Positions 45,312-54,538 of a stretch of 64,000 bases of DNA are shown here, piece after piece; position 1 is the first letter of the stretch; the number at the start of each line of letters is the position of its first letter. The notes under the pieces are model-generated. The model was given only the letters and a program-made list of their open reading frames with translations. It made no database searches and was not told the origin of the DNA. The position numbers and the translations under genes were made by a program. Source of the DNA: Algicoccus sp048820935 (GTDB lineage: Bacteria > Pseudomonadota > Gammaproteobacteria > Burkholderiales > Burkholderiaceae_B); assembly GCF_048820935.1 (NCBI RefSeq), contig NZ_JBMERD010000013.1, positions 1-64,000 on the forward strand, in the 5' to 3' direction.

Positions 45312-45797
45312 GTGTTGGGACGTCGCAAAATATTCAATTTGATGGGTGGAGTTTGGCTCCTTTGGATGCTGGGCGGTTTAGGGTCGGCGCAAGCTTTGGC
45401 TGCCGACTTTGGAGATCAGCCGACTTCATGGCAGGTTGCGGTGCTAGAGCCTGCATTTTGGCGTGACGCTCGTCTACAGGCTTTTCTGACCGCATCAACA
45501 CATCAACGCGCTAATCAGCGCAAAAAACCCACACAAAAACAAAATCGGAGTCGACACACGTCCACACAGTTTGGCCAGAATGCTTCGCGCAGCACATCAC
45601 GCAGCACGGACTGGTCATTTCCTGATCTATCATCTGCACGTCAGACACCTTCTTCAGCGAAGCGCCCAAAGCGTCGAGCTGCCAAAAAGCGGCGTCAGTC
45701 AGGTCGTGCCGTGTCGAGACGAGCCTCACAACGCGTGCGAAAAGAGTCTGTGAAGCCAGAGATTTTTCAGATTGAACTCAGTTCAGATACCCCGTGA
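45312..45797 (+). CDS. exported, highly basic hypothetical protein
   Basis: Starting at the GTG with GAGGGG 6 nt upstream, the protein of 161 residues has a clear signal peptide ('RRKIFNLMGGVWLLWMLGG...SAQALA'). A short segment 'DFGDQPTSWQVAVLEPAFWR' follows, and the rest is low-complexity, rich in Lys, Arg, Ser and Gln ('AKRPKRRAAKKRRQSGRAV'). No known domain was seen. In relatives a ComEA-like helix-hairpin-helix gene often lies between rfaD and cysM, but no such motif is visible here. The composition suggests binding to a polyanion such as DNA or LPS; this is inference only. Confidence 0.6.
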   Translation: MLGRRKIFNLMGGVWLLWMLGGLGSAQALAADFGDQPTSWQVAVLEPAFWRDARLQAFLTASTHQRANQRKKPTQKQNRSRHTSTQFGQNASRSTSRSTDWSFPDLSSARQTPSSAKRPKRRAAKKRRQSGRAVSRRASQRVRKESVKPEIFQIELSSDTP

Positions 45798-45881
45798 GGC
45801 TCCCTACAAAACGTCAAAATGCGTAGGTTAATGGGCTAGTGAGGGAGAAATGCCGATAGAATTTGTGCTGATTGCAGTACG

Positions 45882-45906
45882 CTCAGCAGATCGGCTGAGA
45901 CTTTTT
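45882..45906 (+). terminator. terminator-like hairpin just before cysM
   Basis: CTCAGC and GCTGAG pair around a 6-nt loop and are followed by AC and five T, ending 10 nt before the cysM ATG. It may end the rfaE-rfaD-orf transcripts or attenuate cysM, since the cysM ribosome site lies directly after it. Confidence 0.45.
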
Positions 45907-45916
45907 GGATAAGAAA

Positions 45917-46837
45917 ATGAACACACACACAAACTTACCGACGATTGAACAAACCGTCGGACACACACCTCTGGTTCGCTTGCAGCGCATCGCGGGAGAA
46001 TATGGCGAGGCTCGCGGTAATGTCATTTTGGCGAAGCTTGAAGGGAACAATCCGGCCGGATCAGTGAAAGATCGTCCTGCACTTTCCATGATCCTAGAGG
46101 CAGAAAAGCGTGGCGAAATTCGTCCAGGCGATACGCTCATTGAAGCCACTAGCGGAAACACCGGTATTGCGTTGGCGATGGTAGCTGCCATGCGCGGTTA
46201 TCGCATGATTTTGATCATGCCAGATAACCTGTCGATGGAACGACGCGCTTCGATGGCTGCGTATGGTGCGGAGATTATCCTGACACCCGCTAAAGAGGGT
46301 GGCATGGAATATGCACGTGACTTGGCTGCAAAAATGGTTGAGGAGGGTAAAGGCAAGGTGCTGGATCAGTTTGCCAATCCAGACAATCCACTGGCGCACT
46401 TTAAAACCACTGGGCCGGAGATTTGGACGCAAACTCAAGGTCGTGTGACACACTTTGTGAGCGCGATGGGTACAACGGGTACCATCATGGGCACTTCCCA
46501 GTATCTCAAATCACAAAACCCCAATGTTCAGGTCATTGGTGCACAGCCAGCAGAAGGCTCTCAGATAGCCGGTATTCGTGCTTGGCCCGAAGCTTATTTA
46601 CCTGCCATTTATGATGCCAGCCGAATTGATGGCTTTGAAACGATCGAGCAAACCGAAGCTGAGGAAATGACTCGAGCATTGGCCAGCCAAGAGGGGATTA
46701 GCGCGGGTGTGTCCTCAGGTGGTGCGCTGGTGGCCGCGATGCGTGTGGCGCAGCGTGTTGAAAATGCCACCATCGTCTTTATTGTGTGTGATCGGGGTGA
46801 TCGTTATCTCTCAACGGGGTTGTTTGATCCCCGTTGA
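45917..46837 (+). CDS. cysM: cysteine synthase B CysM
   Basis: PLP enzyme making cysteine from O-acetylserine and sulfide or thiosulfate. 'TPLVRLQRIAGEYGEARGN' and 'LEGNNPAGSVKDRPALSMI' (Schiff-base Lys) are the CysM versions of these motifs; 'EATSGNTGIALAMVAAMRGY' and 'GTTGTIMGTSQYLK' bind substrate and phosphate. About 306 residues. ATG at 45917 with GGATAAG upstream; a TTG four codons earlier is less likely. It converges on mltB. Confidence 0.95.
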   Translation: MNTHTNLPTIEQTVGHTPLVRLQRIAGEYGEARGNVILAKLEGNNPAGSVKDRPALSMILEAEKRGEIRPGDTLIEATSGNTGIALAMVAAMRGYRMILIMPDNLSMERRASMAAYGAEIILTPAKEGGMEYARDLAAKMVEEGKGKVLDQFANPDNPLAHFKTTGPEIWTQTQGRVTHFVSAMGTTGTIMGTSQYLKSQNPNVQVIGAQPAEGSQIAGIRAWPEAYLPAIYDASRIDGFETIEQTEAEEMTRALASQEGISAGVSSGGALVAAMRVAQRVENATIVFIVCDRGDRYLSTGLFDPR

Positions 46838-46855
46838 GGTGAGGTCGTCGGCTGA

Positions 46856-47998
46856 CTACCGAATTTCTTGGGCAAGTTGCGCAACTGATGTGGCATAGAA
46901 GTAGCTGCGGTTGTATTGAGTGAGCGCAAAGAAATTCGGGGTCGCCACAAGATACTGTACATAGCCTGTGCGTGCCGTGGGTAGATCAATCACCCCCAGT
47001 GGCAATGATTGCCACGAGGCTGCTGGAATCTGGCTGTTTGACGCGGTTGCGCCGGCGTGTTCTAAGTCGGACCATGTGAGCGTAGGTTCAAGTCCGCCTG
47101 TGACCAGTTTGCCTGCGTCTGCTGGTAGTGTGACCGGTGCAAACACAGGGGCGCCTGGGACCCAGCCATGTTGACGTAAAAAGTTTGCCACTGAAAAAAT
47201 GGCGTCGTCCAGATTGTGCTCTAAATCAATCGCACGAGGCGGTTGAGCCGAGACCGCATATTCTTTAATGCTGGTGGGCATAAATTGGCCTAAACCAATG
47301 GCTCCCGCAAATGATCCCAATTGGGTATGCGCGTTTAATTTTCCCTTGACGTGCAACTCGAGTAAGTCCGCTAACTGTGTTTGAAAGAGTTCTACGCGTT
47401 GCGCTCTTTTTGGGTGTTCGGGGTAGTCGAAAGCCAATGTGGTGACAGTGTCGAGCACTTTGTGATTGCCCATGTGCTGACCGTAGAGTGTCTCAATGCC
47501 AATGATGGCTGCGATGATGGAGGCTGGCACACCATACTTTTTTTCTGCTTGCATCAAAGTCTGCGCATGTGCTTGCATGAAAGCACGACCGCGTTCAATG
47601 CGGATCGGTTCCACAAAACGCTTACGGTAGGTGGGCCAATCGCGAATGATCGGTCCACGCCCATCTGGACGTGGTGTCATCAGACGTCGTGCAGTCTCAT
47701 CATATTGTGCTTCGCTCAGCAACTGAGCAACAGGCTGTTCAGGTAGTTGGCGTTCTGCTACGACTGAGCGATAAAACGTCTGCACATCGGGTCTTGCCAG
47801 AAAGCCCACTTGCAGTGACTGTTCAGGCTTTGCTGCCAGTTTGGCTGGTGCCGTGGTGGGAGTTGCGGTTTTTATCGTTTCAGCGATCACCGCTTTAGGT
47901 TGTTCAGCAGGTGTCTGAACAGGGGGAACGGCCGTAGCGCAGCCGGTCATTAAAGCAGTGATGCATAAGAGCTGGCAGGTTTTTGCTAAATGCGACAT
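46856..47998 (-). CDS. mltB: lytic murein transglycosylase B (lipoprotein)
   Basis: Cleaves peptidoglycan to 1,6-anhydromuropeptides. An N-terminal lipoprotein signal ends in the lipobox 'LMTGC' (Cys at about residue 19), then a Pro/Thr/Ala-rich linker. The catalytic domain shows 'YGVPASIIAAIIGIETLYGQ' (catalytic Glu), 'GSFAGAIGLGQFMPTSIKEY' and the late 'ALTQYNRSYFYATSVAQLA'. 380 residues. It converges on cysM, with 18 bp between stops. Confidence 0.94.
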   Translation of the reverse strand: MSHLAKTCQLLCITALMTGCATAVPPVQTPAEQPKAVIAETIKTATPTTAPAKLAAKPEQSLQVGFLARPDVQTFYRSVVAERQLPEQPVAQLLSEAQYDETARRLMTPRPDGRGPIIRDWPTYRKRFVEPIRIERGRAFMQAHAQTLMQAEKKYGVPASIIAAIIGIETLYGQHMGNHKVLDTVTTLAFDYPEHPKRAQRVELFQTQLADLLELHVKGKLNAHTQLGSFAGAIGLGQFMPTSIKEYAVSAQPPRAIDLEHNLDDAIFSVANFLRQHGWVPGAPVFAPVTLPADAGKLVTGGLEPTLTWSDLEHAGATASNSQIPAASWQSLPLGVIDLPTARTGYVQYLVATPNFFALTQYNRSYFYATSVAQLAQEIR

Positions 47999-48434
47999 AA
48001 AAAGTTCCGATGAACAATGCGTTAGATCCCGATGCTGAAACTCAGAGGGCTTTTCAGCGACAACGAATCAAATTATGCTGGACACGGTCTTTGCGGGCAA
48101 GTTTGATTGCGAATTGGTTTGCCAAACTGACAAAACTGAGTGAATAAAACCAAAATGTCTCATTATTTAAGATGTTTTATGCCTGTATTTAGAAGAAAAC
48201 GTTGTTAGACGGTTACAATCAGGGAGGCTAGATTGTGATTGATGACATGTCCAGCGCGAAAACACGCCCTGTGTCATTGGTCTCTGTTGGCTCATTTGCC
48301 CGTTGAATTTAGCGAACAAGTTAAAGATTTTTATGGTGACAATCTGTGTCAGGCTAGCGTGCGCGTTGTGCGTACCTTTTTGCGAAGGTTGTTGCCGTCG
48401 TCATTTGTGTTGATAAATCTCTGGAGAACCGTAG
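47999..48434. other. mltB-etfB divergent intergenic region
   Basis: 436 bp without a recognisable gene. A 72-codon plus-strand frame (48239-48457) overlaps the start of etfB and looks like chance. It must hold promoters for mltB and etfB, but I found no -35/-10 pair good enough to name. No terminator or operator was recognised. Confidence 0.4.
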
Positions 48435-49184
48435 ATGAAGGTGTTGGTGCCGGTTAAACGCGTTGTAGACCACAACGTCAAGGTGCGGGTCAAGTCGGAT
48501 CAGACAGGCGTAGATATCGCCAGCGTCAAGATGTCCATGAACCCGTTTGATGAAATTGCGGTGGAAGAAGCAACGCGCCTGAAAGAAAATGGTGTGGTCA
48601 CTGAAATTGTTGCCGTCTCTTGCGGTGTTGCACAGTGTCAAGAAACATTGCGTACAGCCATGGCAATTGGTGCGGATCGCGGTGTGTTGGTGCAGACCGA
48701 CGCAGAACTGCAGCCCTTGGCTGTTGCCAAACTGCTTAAAGAGCTGGCTGCTAAAGAAACGCCTGATTTGATTATTTTGGGTAAACAAGCAATTGATGAT
48801 GATGCCAACCAGACTGGTCAGATGCTGGCCGCATTGCTGGACTGGCCTCAGGCAACGTTTGCCAACAAAGTTGAGGTTGCAGACGGTAAAGCGATTGTGA
48901 CGCGTGAAGTCGACGGTGGTTTGGAAACCATCGAAATGGCATTGCCCGCCATTATCACGACAGACTTGCGTTTGAACGAGCCACGCTATGTGACCCTGCC
49001 AAACATTATGAAAGCCAAGCGCAAGCCGCTGGAAACCGTGACCCCAGAAGATCTGGGTGTTGATGTCACACCGAAGCTCAAAACACTGAAAGTGGCTGAG
49101 CCTGCCGAGCGTGCAGCGGGTGTGGTGGTTCCAGATGTTGCAACGCTGGTCGATAAACTGAAGAATGAAGCAAAGGTGATCTAA
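48435..49184 (+). CDS. etfB: electron transfer flavoprotein subunit beta
   Basis: EtfB binds AMP and, with EtfA, carries electrons from acyl-CoA and other dehydrogenases to ETF-ubiquinone oxidoreductase. 'MKVLVPVKRVVDHNVKVRVK', 'MSMNPFDEIAVEEATRLKE' and 'DLIILGKQAIDDDANQTGQM' are classic. 249 residues. etfA begins 2 nt after its stop, so the two are one unit. Confidence 0.97.
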   Translation: MKVLVPVKRVVDHNVKVRVKSDQTGVDIASVKMSMNPFDEIAVEEATRLKENGVVTEIVAVSCGVAQCQETLRTAMAIGADRGVLVQTDAELQPLAVAKLLKELAAKETPDLIILGKQAIDDDANQTGQMLAALLDWPQATFANKVEVADGKAIVTREVDGGLETIEMALPAIITTDLRLNEPRYVTLPNIMKAKRKPLETVTPEDLGVDVTPKLKTLKVAEPAERAAGVVVPDVATLVDKLKNEAKVI

Positions 49185-49186
49185 TT

Positions 49187-50116
49187 ATGTCAGTCCTTGT
49201 TATTGCTGAACACGATAATGCCGAATTGAAAGGCGCAACGCTTAATGTGATCGCGGCCGCATCCCAGTTGGGTGGTGATGTCCATGTACTGGTTGCTGGT
49301 CAAGACGCTGCTGCTGTTGCAGAACAAGCCGCTAAGATTGCAGGCGTTGCTAAAGTCTTGCTGGCCGATGGCGAGTCTTTGAAAGACGGTCTCGCAGAAA
49401 ATGTGGCTGCACAGGTTCTGGCAGTGGCCGATGGCTACTCACACATTCTGTTCCCAGCGACAGCAGCTGGTAAAAACACAGCACCTCGTGTTGCTGCCAA
49501 ACTGAATGTCGCTCAGGTGTCTGACATTACTGCGATTGAATCGGCAGATACGTTCCAGCGTCCAATTTATGCAGGTAACGCTGTTGCGACCGTGCAGTCA
49601 GAAGATCCTGTGAAAGTCATCACCGTGCGTACAACAAGTTTTGATGCAGCACAAGCCGAAGGCGGCAGTGCTGAAGTCCAGTCTGTTGATGCGGTGGCTG
49701 ACTCTGGTAAAAGCAAGTTTGTGGGCCGCGAAATCGCCAAGAGCGATCGTCCCGAACTGGCTGGCGCCAAAGCTGTGGTGTCTGGTGGCCGTGGTATGGG
49801 TAGCGCAGAGAACTTTAAAATTCTCGATGCATTGGCTGACAAGCTCGGTGCAGCGCTGGGTGCATCCCGTGCAGCCGTTGACGCAGGCTATGCGCCTAAC
49901 GACTGGCAGGTTGGTCAAACCGGTAAGATTGTGGCGCCTCAGTTGTATGTCGCAATCGGAATCTCTGGTGCCATTCAGCACTTGGCCGGTATGAAAGATT
50001 CTAAAGTCATTGTGGCCATTAACAAAGACGCAGAAGCACCAATCTTTGGTGTGTCAGACTACGGTTTGGTTGCTGATTTGTTTGAGGCAGTGCCTGAGTT
50101 GACCAACAGCCTGTAA
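49187..50116 (+). CDS. etfA: electron transfer flavoprotein subunit alpha
   Basis: FAD-binding subunit. The C-terminal FAD motif runs from 'VVSGGRGMGSAENFKILDAL' through 'GASRAAVDAGYAPNDWQVGQ', 'TGKIVAPQLYVAIGISGAIQ' and 'VIVAINKDAEAPIFGVSDYG'. 309 residues, full length. It is followed by a strong terminator. No ETF dehydrogenase or acyl-CoA dehydrogenase gene is adjacent. Confidence 0.97.
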   Translation: MSVLVIAEHDNAELKGATLNVIAAASQLGGDVHVLVAGQDAAAVAEQAAKIAGVAKVLLADGESLKDGLAENVAAQVLAVADGYSHILFPATAAGKNTAPRVAAKLNVAQVSDITAIESADTFQRPIYAGNAVATVQSEDPVKVITVRTTSFDAAQAEGGSAEVQSVDAVADSGKSKFVGREIAKSDRPELAGAKAVVSGGRGMGSAENFKILDALADKLGAALGASRAAVDAGYAPNDWQVGQTGKIVAPQLYVAIGISGAIQHLAGMKDSKVIVAINKDAEAPIFGVSDYGLVADLFEAVPELTNSL

Positions 50117-50160
50117 TGGTTGAATACCAACGGTTTTAAGACCGTTGTGTGTCATTCGCG

Positions 50161-50199
50161 TGGGGGATGTTCCGATGATGGAGCATCCCCCATTTTTTT
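50161..50199 (+). terminator. intrinsic terminator of etfBA
   Basis: TGGGGGATG pairs with CATCCCCCA, extended inward to about 13 bp with one G-U pair, closing a 6-nt loop and followed by T7. It lies 45 bp after the etfA stop and only about 12 nt before the cysQ ATG, so cysQ probably relies on read-through or a start within this region. Confidence 0.9.
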
Positions 50200-50210
50200 G
50201 GAGTTGAAGC

Positions 50211-51056
50211 ATGTTGCAACCCTCTTGGCTTGACGAAGTCTTGACCCTTGCTCGTGAAGCGGGCTTGGCTACTTTACGGTTTCATCCTTCGAGATCTTCT
50301 GAAGAGGCTCAGTCAGACGTGAGTAATCAAGCGAATTCGAACGACATGAATGTTCGTCAGAAAGCAGATGCCAGTCCGGTGACTGAGGCAGACTTGCAGG
50401 CAAACCAGATCATTGTGGACGGTTTATCTAAGATCTCGCCTGATATTCCCATTGTGTCTGAAGAGTGTCCGGGCTCTGAGCGTTTTCTGAGTCAAGAAGG
50501 ACAGTTCTGGTTGGTGGATCCATTGGATGGTACGCGTGGGTTTGTGGCAGGTGATGATGAATACACCGTGAACCTGGCTTTAATTGACCAAAGTGTGTCT
50601 GTCTGGGGTGTGGTTTATGCACCGATTAGTGATCGTCTGTACTGGGGTGGTGCTCAAATGGGGAGTCGTTTGTCAGCGCAAGGTGAACAACGCGCTTTGC
50701 AGTTGCAAACCTTATCTGAATTACCGACTGTGACGCGCGTGCTGGCCAGTAAAGCGCATTTGGGTCCCAAGACAGTGTCGTTTGTGGAACGCCTGGGCAA
50801 TACTGAGATGATTCGCATTGGAAGTTCGCTCAAGCTCTGTCTGATTGCACAAGGGCAGGCAGATTTGTATCCGAGACTGGGATTGACTTCGCAATGGGAT
50901 ATTGCGGCTGCTCAAGCCGTTCTCGAAGGCGCAGGCGGAACCGTTTGCGACCTACACGGAAAACCTCTGCGTTACGGACAAAGTGATTTAGAAAATCCGT
51001 ATTTTGTGGCAAGCCGCATTGATTATGCGGCTTGGCAACATCTTGTGGACGTGTAG
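50211..51056 (+). CDS. cysQ: 3'(2'),5'-bisphosphate nucleotidase CysQ
   Basis: Inositol-monophosphatase-fold enzyme that removes PAP formed in sulfate assimilation. 'DASPVTEADLQANQII', 'IVSEECPG', 'FWLVDPLDGTRGFVAGDDEY' and the C-terminal 'SQWDIAAAQAVLEGAGG' supply the Mg-binding acidic residues. 281 residues, with an acidic/Ser insertion near residues 25-45. GGAG precedes the ATG. It converges on the CoA-transferase gene with one base between stops. Confidence 0.92.
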   Translation: MLQPSWLDEVLTLAREAGLATLRFHPSRSSEEAQSDVSNQANSNDMNVRQKADASPVTEADLQANQIIVDGLSKISPDIPIVSEECPGSERFLSQEGQFWLVDPLDGTRGFVAGDDEYTVNLALIDQSVSVWGVVYAPISDRLYWGGAQMGSRLSAQGEQRALQLQTLSELPTVTRVLASKAHLGPKTVSFVERLGNTEMIRIGSSLKLCLIAQGQADLYPRLGLTSQWDIAAAQAVLEGAGGTVCDLHGKPLRYGQSDLENPYFVASRIDYAAWQHLVDV

Positions 51057-51057
51057 G

Positions 51058-52482
51058 CTACAGCCACTGAGCTAGATGTGAACCCGTGGGGGCTGACGGC
51101 AATTCCCAGCGCGCAGGCGTGCGAGAAAACTGCGCCACAGGTGGTAACTGATCTAGCAAGCCATAAGCACCTTGGCTCTGACCAAGTCGTGGTCGTAAGA
51201 CCTCACTAAAGTGACGGGCAGGTGCTGTAGGGTCGTATGTGGCTTGTAAACCCAAAGTCTGAGTCCACATGGATGTCCGTGCCAAAGAGACTTTGACATG
51301 GTAGCTGCCACCTTCATTGGCGCGTCGGATGAGCGCCATCATGACACCGGCTGCACCGAGATAACCGGTGAGGTAATCGTTGAGCAGATAGGTGTTGACC
51401 AGACGTGGTTTGCCTTGACCACCCTCATTAACACAAACGCCGGCCGCAGCCTGTCCAAGCTGCTCAAACCCCCCTCGATCACCCCATGGGCCTTCGTCAC
51501 CATAAGATGACACACTGACGTAGATAATACCGGGTCTGATTTGTGCTGCATCTTCAGCGCCCAAACCTCTGGCGGCGATTCGACCAGGTCGCCAGGATTG
51601 CACAATGACATCCGCCTGGCTGATTAAATCGCGCGCTTTAGCCAAATCTTGAGTTTGATTCAGATCCAGAAATGCACTGCGTTTACCAATGTTGGTGTCC
51701 ATGGTTTGTTGAACAGGGTCTTGCATCAATGGGGCTGAAACTCGCAGTACATCGGCACCGTGTTCTGCCAGAGACCGGGCAATGACAGGGCCGGAAATGA
51801 CATGCCCCAAGTCGAGCACTCGAATCCCTGACAGTGGGCGTTGGGCTGCGATGGGTAGTTCTGGAGTGCTGTCACCAATTTTAGTGACTTGAATGACGGG
51901 TTGAGTCGAGAGCCACTGGCCTTGCGGATGGGCGAGCCATTCCGCAGGGGTTCTGGCATAGCAACCCGGTAGGCGTCGCTGTGCAAACGCATCTTCAATA
52001 TCGGCCGCATCCCAGCTGGCAATCGCTTCAGTGAGGGCAGTTTGCGTATTAGCACAAGCTAGCGTTTCAAGAATGCCGTCACGCAATAATGGATAAGGGC
52101 CACCCACCGGGAAGAACCAACGGTCGTCGCGTGTACGGTAAAAGTCGGCTTTGAAGTGTTGCAGCAAGGTTAACGCAGGAACTGCATAGCCGTTTTGACG
52201 CTGAAAATACCCTGGATTCAGGGCGCACGTGGCTTGCATCCAATCAATGCCGATCGTCTGGTGGCGCTGGTGCATCAAATGCCACCATTGCTCGACACTA
52301 AACGCAAATGCTCCAATCGCACTGGCCGAGGCGACAGGTAGTTTATGCGCACTATCTAATAGGGGAACTTCACCGTGAAACCGAATGCGTTCCAAGTGAT
52401 CCAGACTGGCCCAAGGTGCTTGTTGTAAAAGGGTGTGGATGGCTTGGCGGGCTTGTTGGTCCGCCGATGTGGTCTCTAGCAT
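51058..52482 (-). CDS. CaiB/BaiF family (class III) CoA transferase
   Basis: Class III CoA transferases move CoA between carboxylic acids. The core motif 'GIRVLDLGHVISGPVIARSL' with 'EHGADVLRV' appears at about residue 215, later than usual, followed by 'DVIVQSWRPGRIAARGLGAE' and 'YVSVSSYGDEGPWGDRGGFE'. The ~210 residues in front form an extra domain ('VEQWWHLMHQRHQTIGIDW'), so at 474 residues the protein is longer than typical (~400). The conserved catalytic Asp of the family is not obvious to me. The substrate cannot be named from sequence. It lies downstream of hutF on the same strand but 104 bp away. Confidence 0.82.
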   Translation of the reverse strand: MLETTSADQQARQAIHTLLQQAPWASLDHLERIRFHGEVPLLDSAHKLPVASASAIGAFAFSVEQWWHLMHQRHQTIGIDWMQATCALNPGYFQRQNGYAVPALTLLQHFKADFYRTRDDRWFFPVGGPYPLLRDGILETLACANTQTALTEAIASWDAADIEDAFAQRRLPGCYARTPAEWLAHPQGQWLSTQPVIQVTKIGDSTPELPIAAQRPLSGIRVLDLGHVISGPVIARSLAEHGADVLRVSAPLMQDPVQQTMDTNIGKRSAFLDLNQTQDLAKARDLISQADVIVQSWRPGRIAARGLGAEDAAQIRPGIIYVSVSSYGDEGPWGDRGGFEQLGQAAAGVCVNEGGQGKPRLVNTYLLNDYLTGYLGAAGVMMALIRRANEGGSYHVKVSLARTSMWTQTLGLQATYDPTAPARHFSEVLRPRLGQSQGAYGLLDQLPPVAQFSRTPARWELPSAPTGSHLAQWL

Positions 52483-52586
52483 GATGGAGTCCCCGTTGTC
52501 TGATTGTGTCGTTCAACATAGCATGTTGGCGCACAACCAGACATGGAGATTTCATCACTTGTGAGGATTGGGCGGTGATCAAAGAC

Positions 52587-53873
52587 TTATTGATTGCGCA
52601 GCAATTTTGCGCTTGGCGTAGAAAAAATCCAGGCGTCCAGTTGGTGCTCTGGTTGAATCCGCCAGAAATTGTCTTGCGTTAAATCTAATTCAAACCAATC
52701 CGCACGTTGTCCGACGGCTAGCCCTCCCAAGGGCAGGCCGCTTGCCGCATGACCGCCTTGTAAGGCACGTTCAAATAAAACGGTTGCGCTGGCTTGTTGC
52801 CCGCCTGTCACGTTAGAGGCAATGTTTCTTTGATGTTGTGTCAAGCGTTGACTGTATTCGAGCAAACGCAGTTCTTCGCTCACATCACGGTTGACATGGC
52901 TGTCTGTTCCAATACTCCAACTCAGATTCGATTTGAGTGCGCTCGTTAAATCAAATACCCCATCGCCCAAGTTGGCTTCGGTCGTAGGGCAAATGACAAC
53001 ACTTGCACCGGTTTTAGCGAGGGCTTGGATTTCCTGAGGTGTGGTGTGGGTCGCATGAACTAAATGCCAGTTGTGATCAATGTCGATGTGTTCGGTTAAC
53101 CACTGCACGGGTCGGGCACCCAGATGCGCTAGACAGTCTTCAACTTCCTTCTTCTGTTCGGCAATGTGAATGTGAATTGGGGTGTCTTTGGGTAATGCGG
53201 CAGTGAGTTCGCGTATGGACGTGGGATCGACTGCCCGTAAGGAGTGAATCGCAACACCAGCGCGTAATCGGTGTGTCAGATTGTTTTTCTGGCTATAAGC
53301 TTGGATGCGGGTTTGCAGATCGAGGATCATATCGGGCGTGCCTGCAAACCGCCTCTGATCCTCTTGCAAACCTGGGTTACCAAAACCCCGGTGCATGTAT
53401 AGCGTTGGCAGCAGTGTCAGACCGATTCCGGTTTCTTGCGCTGCTTGAACGAGCGCCCAGCACATTTCAGCAGGATCCGCATAGGGTCGTCCTTGTGGAT
53501 CGTGATGAACGTAATGAAATTCACAAACGTGCGAGTAACCACCGTCAAGCAGTTCGCGATAAAGTTGTGTGGCAATTTCTCGCAAATCATCTGGCGTGAT
53601 GCTCAAGGCAATCTGATACATGGTCTGGCGCCAGCGCCAGAAGTTGTCACCTTCGGGACTGCCGCGTTCGGTTAATGCAGACATGGCCCGCTGAAAAGCG
53701 TGACTGTGTGCATTGGTGATGCCTGGCACGATGGTGCTTTTGTGCTGCGCATCGGCAGGGGGCGTGGTGATGTTGGGCGTGATCTGGGTCCAGTGACCAG
53801 TTGAATCGATTTCCAACAACACTTGTTGGGCCCACTGACCTTGAATCCAGGCTTGTTGTGCAAAAAGCTTCAT
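52587..53873 (-). CDS. hutF: formimidoylglutamate deiminase HutF
   Basis: Amidohydrolase that deiminates N-formimino-L-glutamate to N-formylglutamate and ammonia in the five-step histidine degradation route. 'GITNAHSHAFQRAMSALTER' holds the metal-binding HxH, 'RAGVAIHSLRAV' and 'PIHIHIAEQKKEVEDC' add the other metal and substrate residues, and 'CPTTEANLGDGVFDL' plus 'WSIGTDSHVNRDVSEELRLL' are HutF hallmarks. 428 residues. Its ATG overlaps the hutD stop. The other hut enzymes (hutH, hutU, hutG) are not in this window. Confidence 0.94.
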   Translation of the reverse strand: MKLFAQQAWIQGQWAQQVLLEIDSTGHWTQITPNITTPPADAQHKSTIVPGITNAHSHAFQRAMSALTERGSPEGDNFWRWRQTMYQIALSITPDDLREIATQLYRELLDGGYSHVCEFHYVHHDPQGRPYADPAEMCWALVQAAQETGIGLTLLPTLYMHRGFGNPGLQEDQRRFAGTPDMILDLQTRIQAYSQKNNLTHRLRAGVAIHSLRAVDPTSIRELTAALPKDTPIHIHIAEQKKEVEDCLAHLGARPVQWLTEHIDIDHNWHLVHATHTTPQEIQALAKTGASVVICPTTEANLGDGVFDLTSALKSNLSWSIGTDSHVNRDVSEELRLLEYSQRLTQHQRNIASNVTGGQQASATVLFERALQGGHAASGLPLGGLAVGQRADWFELDLTQDNFWRIQPEHQLDAWIFSTPSAKLLRNQ

Positions 53874-54538
53874 GATGGTATCCGTAGCAAAATAACGCCA
53901 ATAATCTGGCCGTTTTGTAATGTGAGATCTGACAAGACTTCAGCGACATTGGGCTCGTTGTACCAGAACCAATGACGCTCGGGTAGATCGTGGCGGCCTT
54001 GTAAGTCAGCGACCCGTGTCTGTGTTTGCGTATAAAAACCAGCAAACACAATTTTAGATGCAGTGTCGGTCTGTTTTTGGAATGGCTGGGCAATATTGCT
54101 TGCAGTGAATCGCCAAACCCGAGCGGTGTAAGCCCCTCTAAGCATGACATTGAATGCCATAGCAGGACCTTCTATTAATTGACAGTCACAGGGCCAGTCA
54201 CCATCAAACTGAAAGGGCGCTGAATGTACATCCAGAGCTTGTGTTTGGTTGGGTAACGTGAGTAATAAACGCCCTTGAAGTAGCGTGTGCCAACGCTGTG
54301 TGCCTGGCAGCTTAGAGTAGGGTGCACTGGTTTCGATGGTGGCAACTGAAATGCGTAATGACCAGTTGTTCGCATCGGGCCAAACCTGTAGCGTGCGAGT
54401 TAGGCCAGCGCCATTGACCCAAGCTTCTTCAGGATGATCGCTTAGCGCAGTGTGTGACCAATGTTTCATGTGGATTTCAAATGGTTGAATAAGGTGGTTT
54501 GAGTCATATTGGACGCTGGAGGCAATGTGGTCAAGCAT
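53870..54538 (-). CDS. hutD: HutD family protein
   Basis: Cupin-like protein of the HutD family, linked to histidine use; proposed to limit pathway flux by binding an intermediate. 'WVNGAGLTRTLQVWPD', 'WSLRISVATIETSAPYSKLP', 'GTQRWHTLLQGRLLLTL' and 'LIEGPAMAFNVMLRG' match the family pattern. 222 residues. It overlaps nnr by 8 nt at its start and hutF by 4 nt at its end. Confidence 0.85.
   Translation of the reverse strand: MLDHIASSVQYDSNHLIQPFEIHMKHWSHTALSDHPEEAWVNGAGLTRTLQVWPDANNWSLRISVATIETSAPYSKLPGTQRWHTLLQGRLLLTLPNQTQALDVHSAPFQFDGDWPCDCQLIEGPAMAFNVMLRGAYTARVWRFTASNIAQPFQKQTDTASKIVFAGFYTQTQTRVADLQGRHDLPERHWFWYNEPNVAEVLSDLTLQNGQIIGVILLRIPS

Noticed and set aside
48239..48457. 72-codon plus-strand frame ahead of etfB
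   Set aside because: It overlaps the etfB start in another frame and has no ribosome site or recognisable features.
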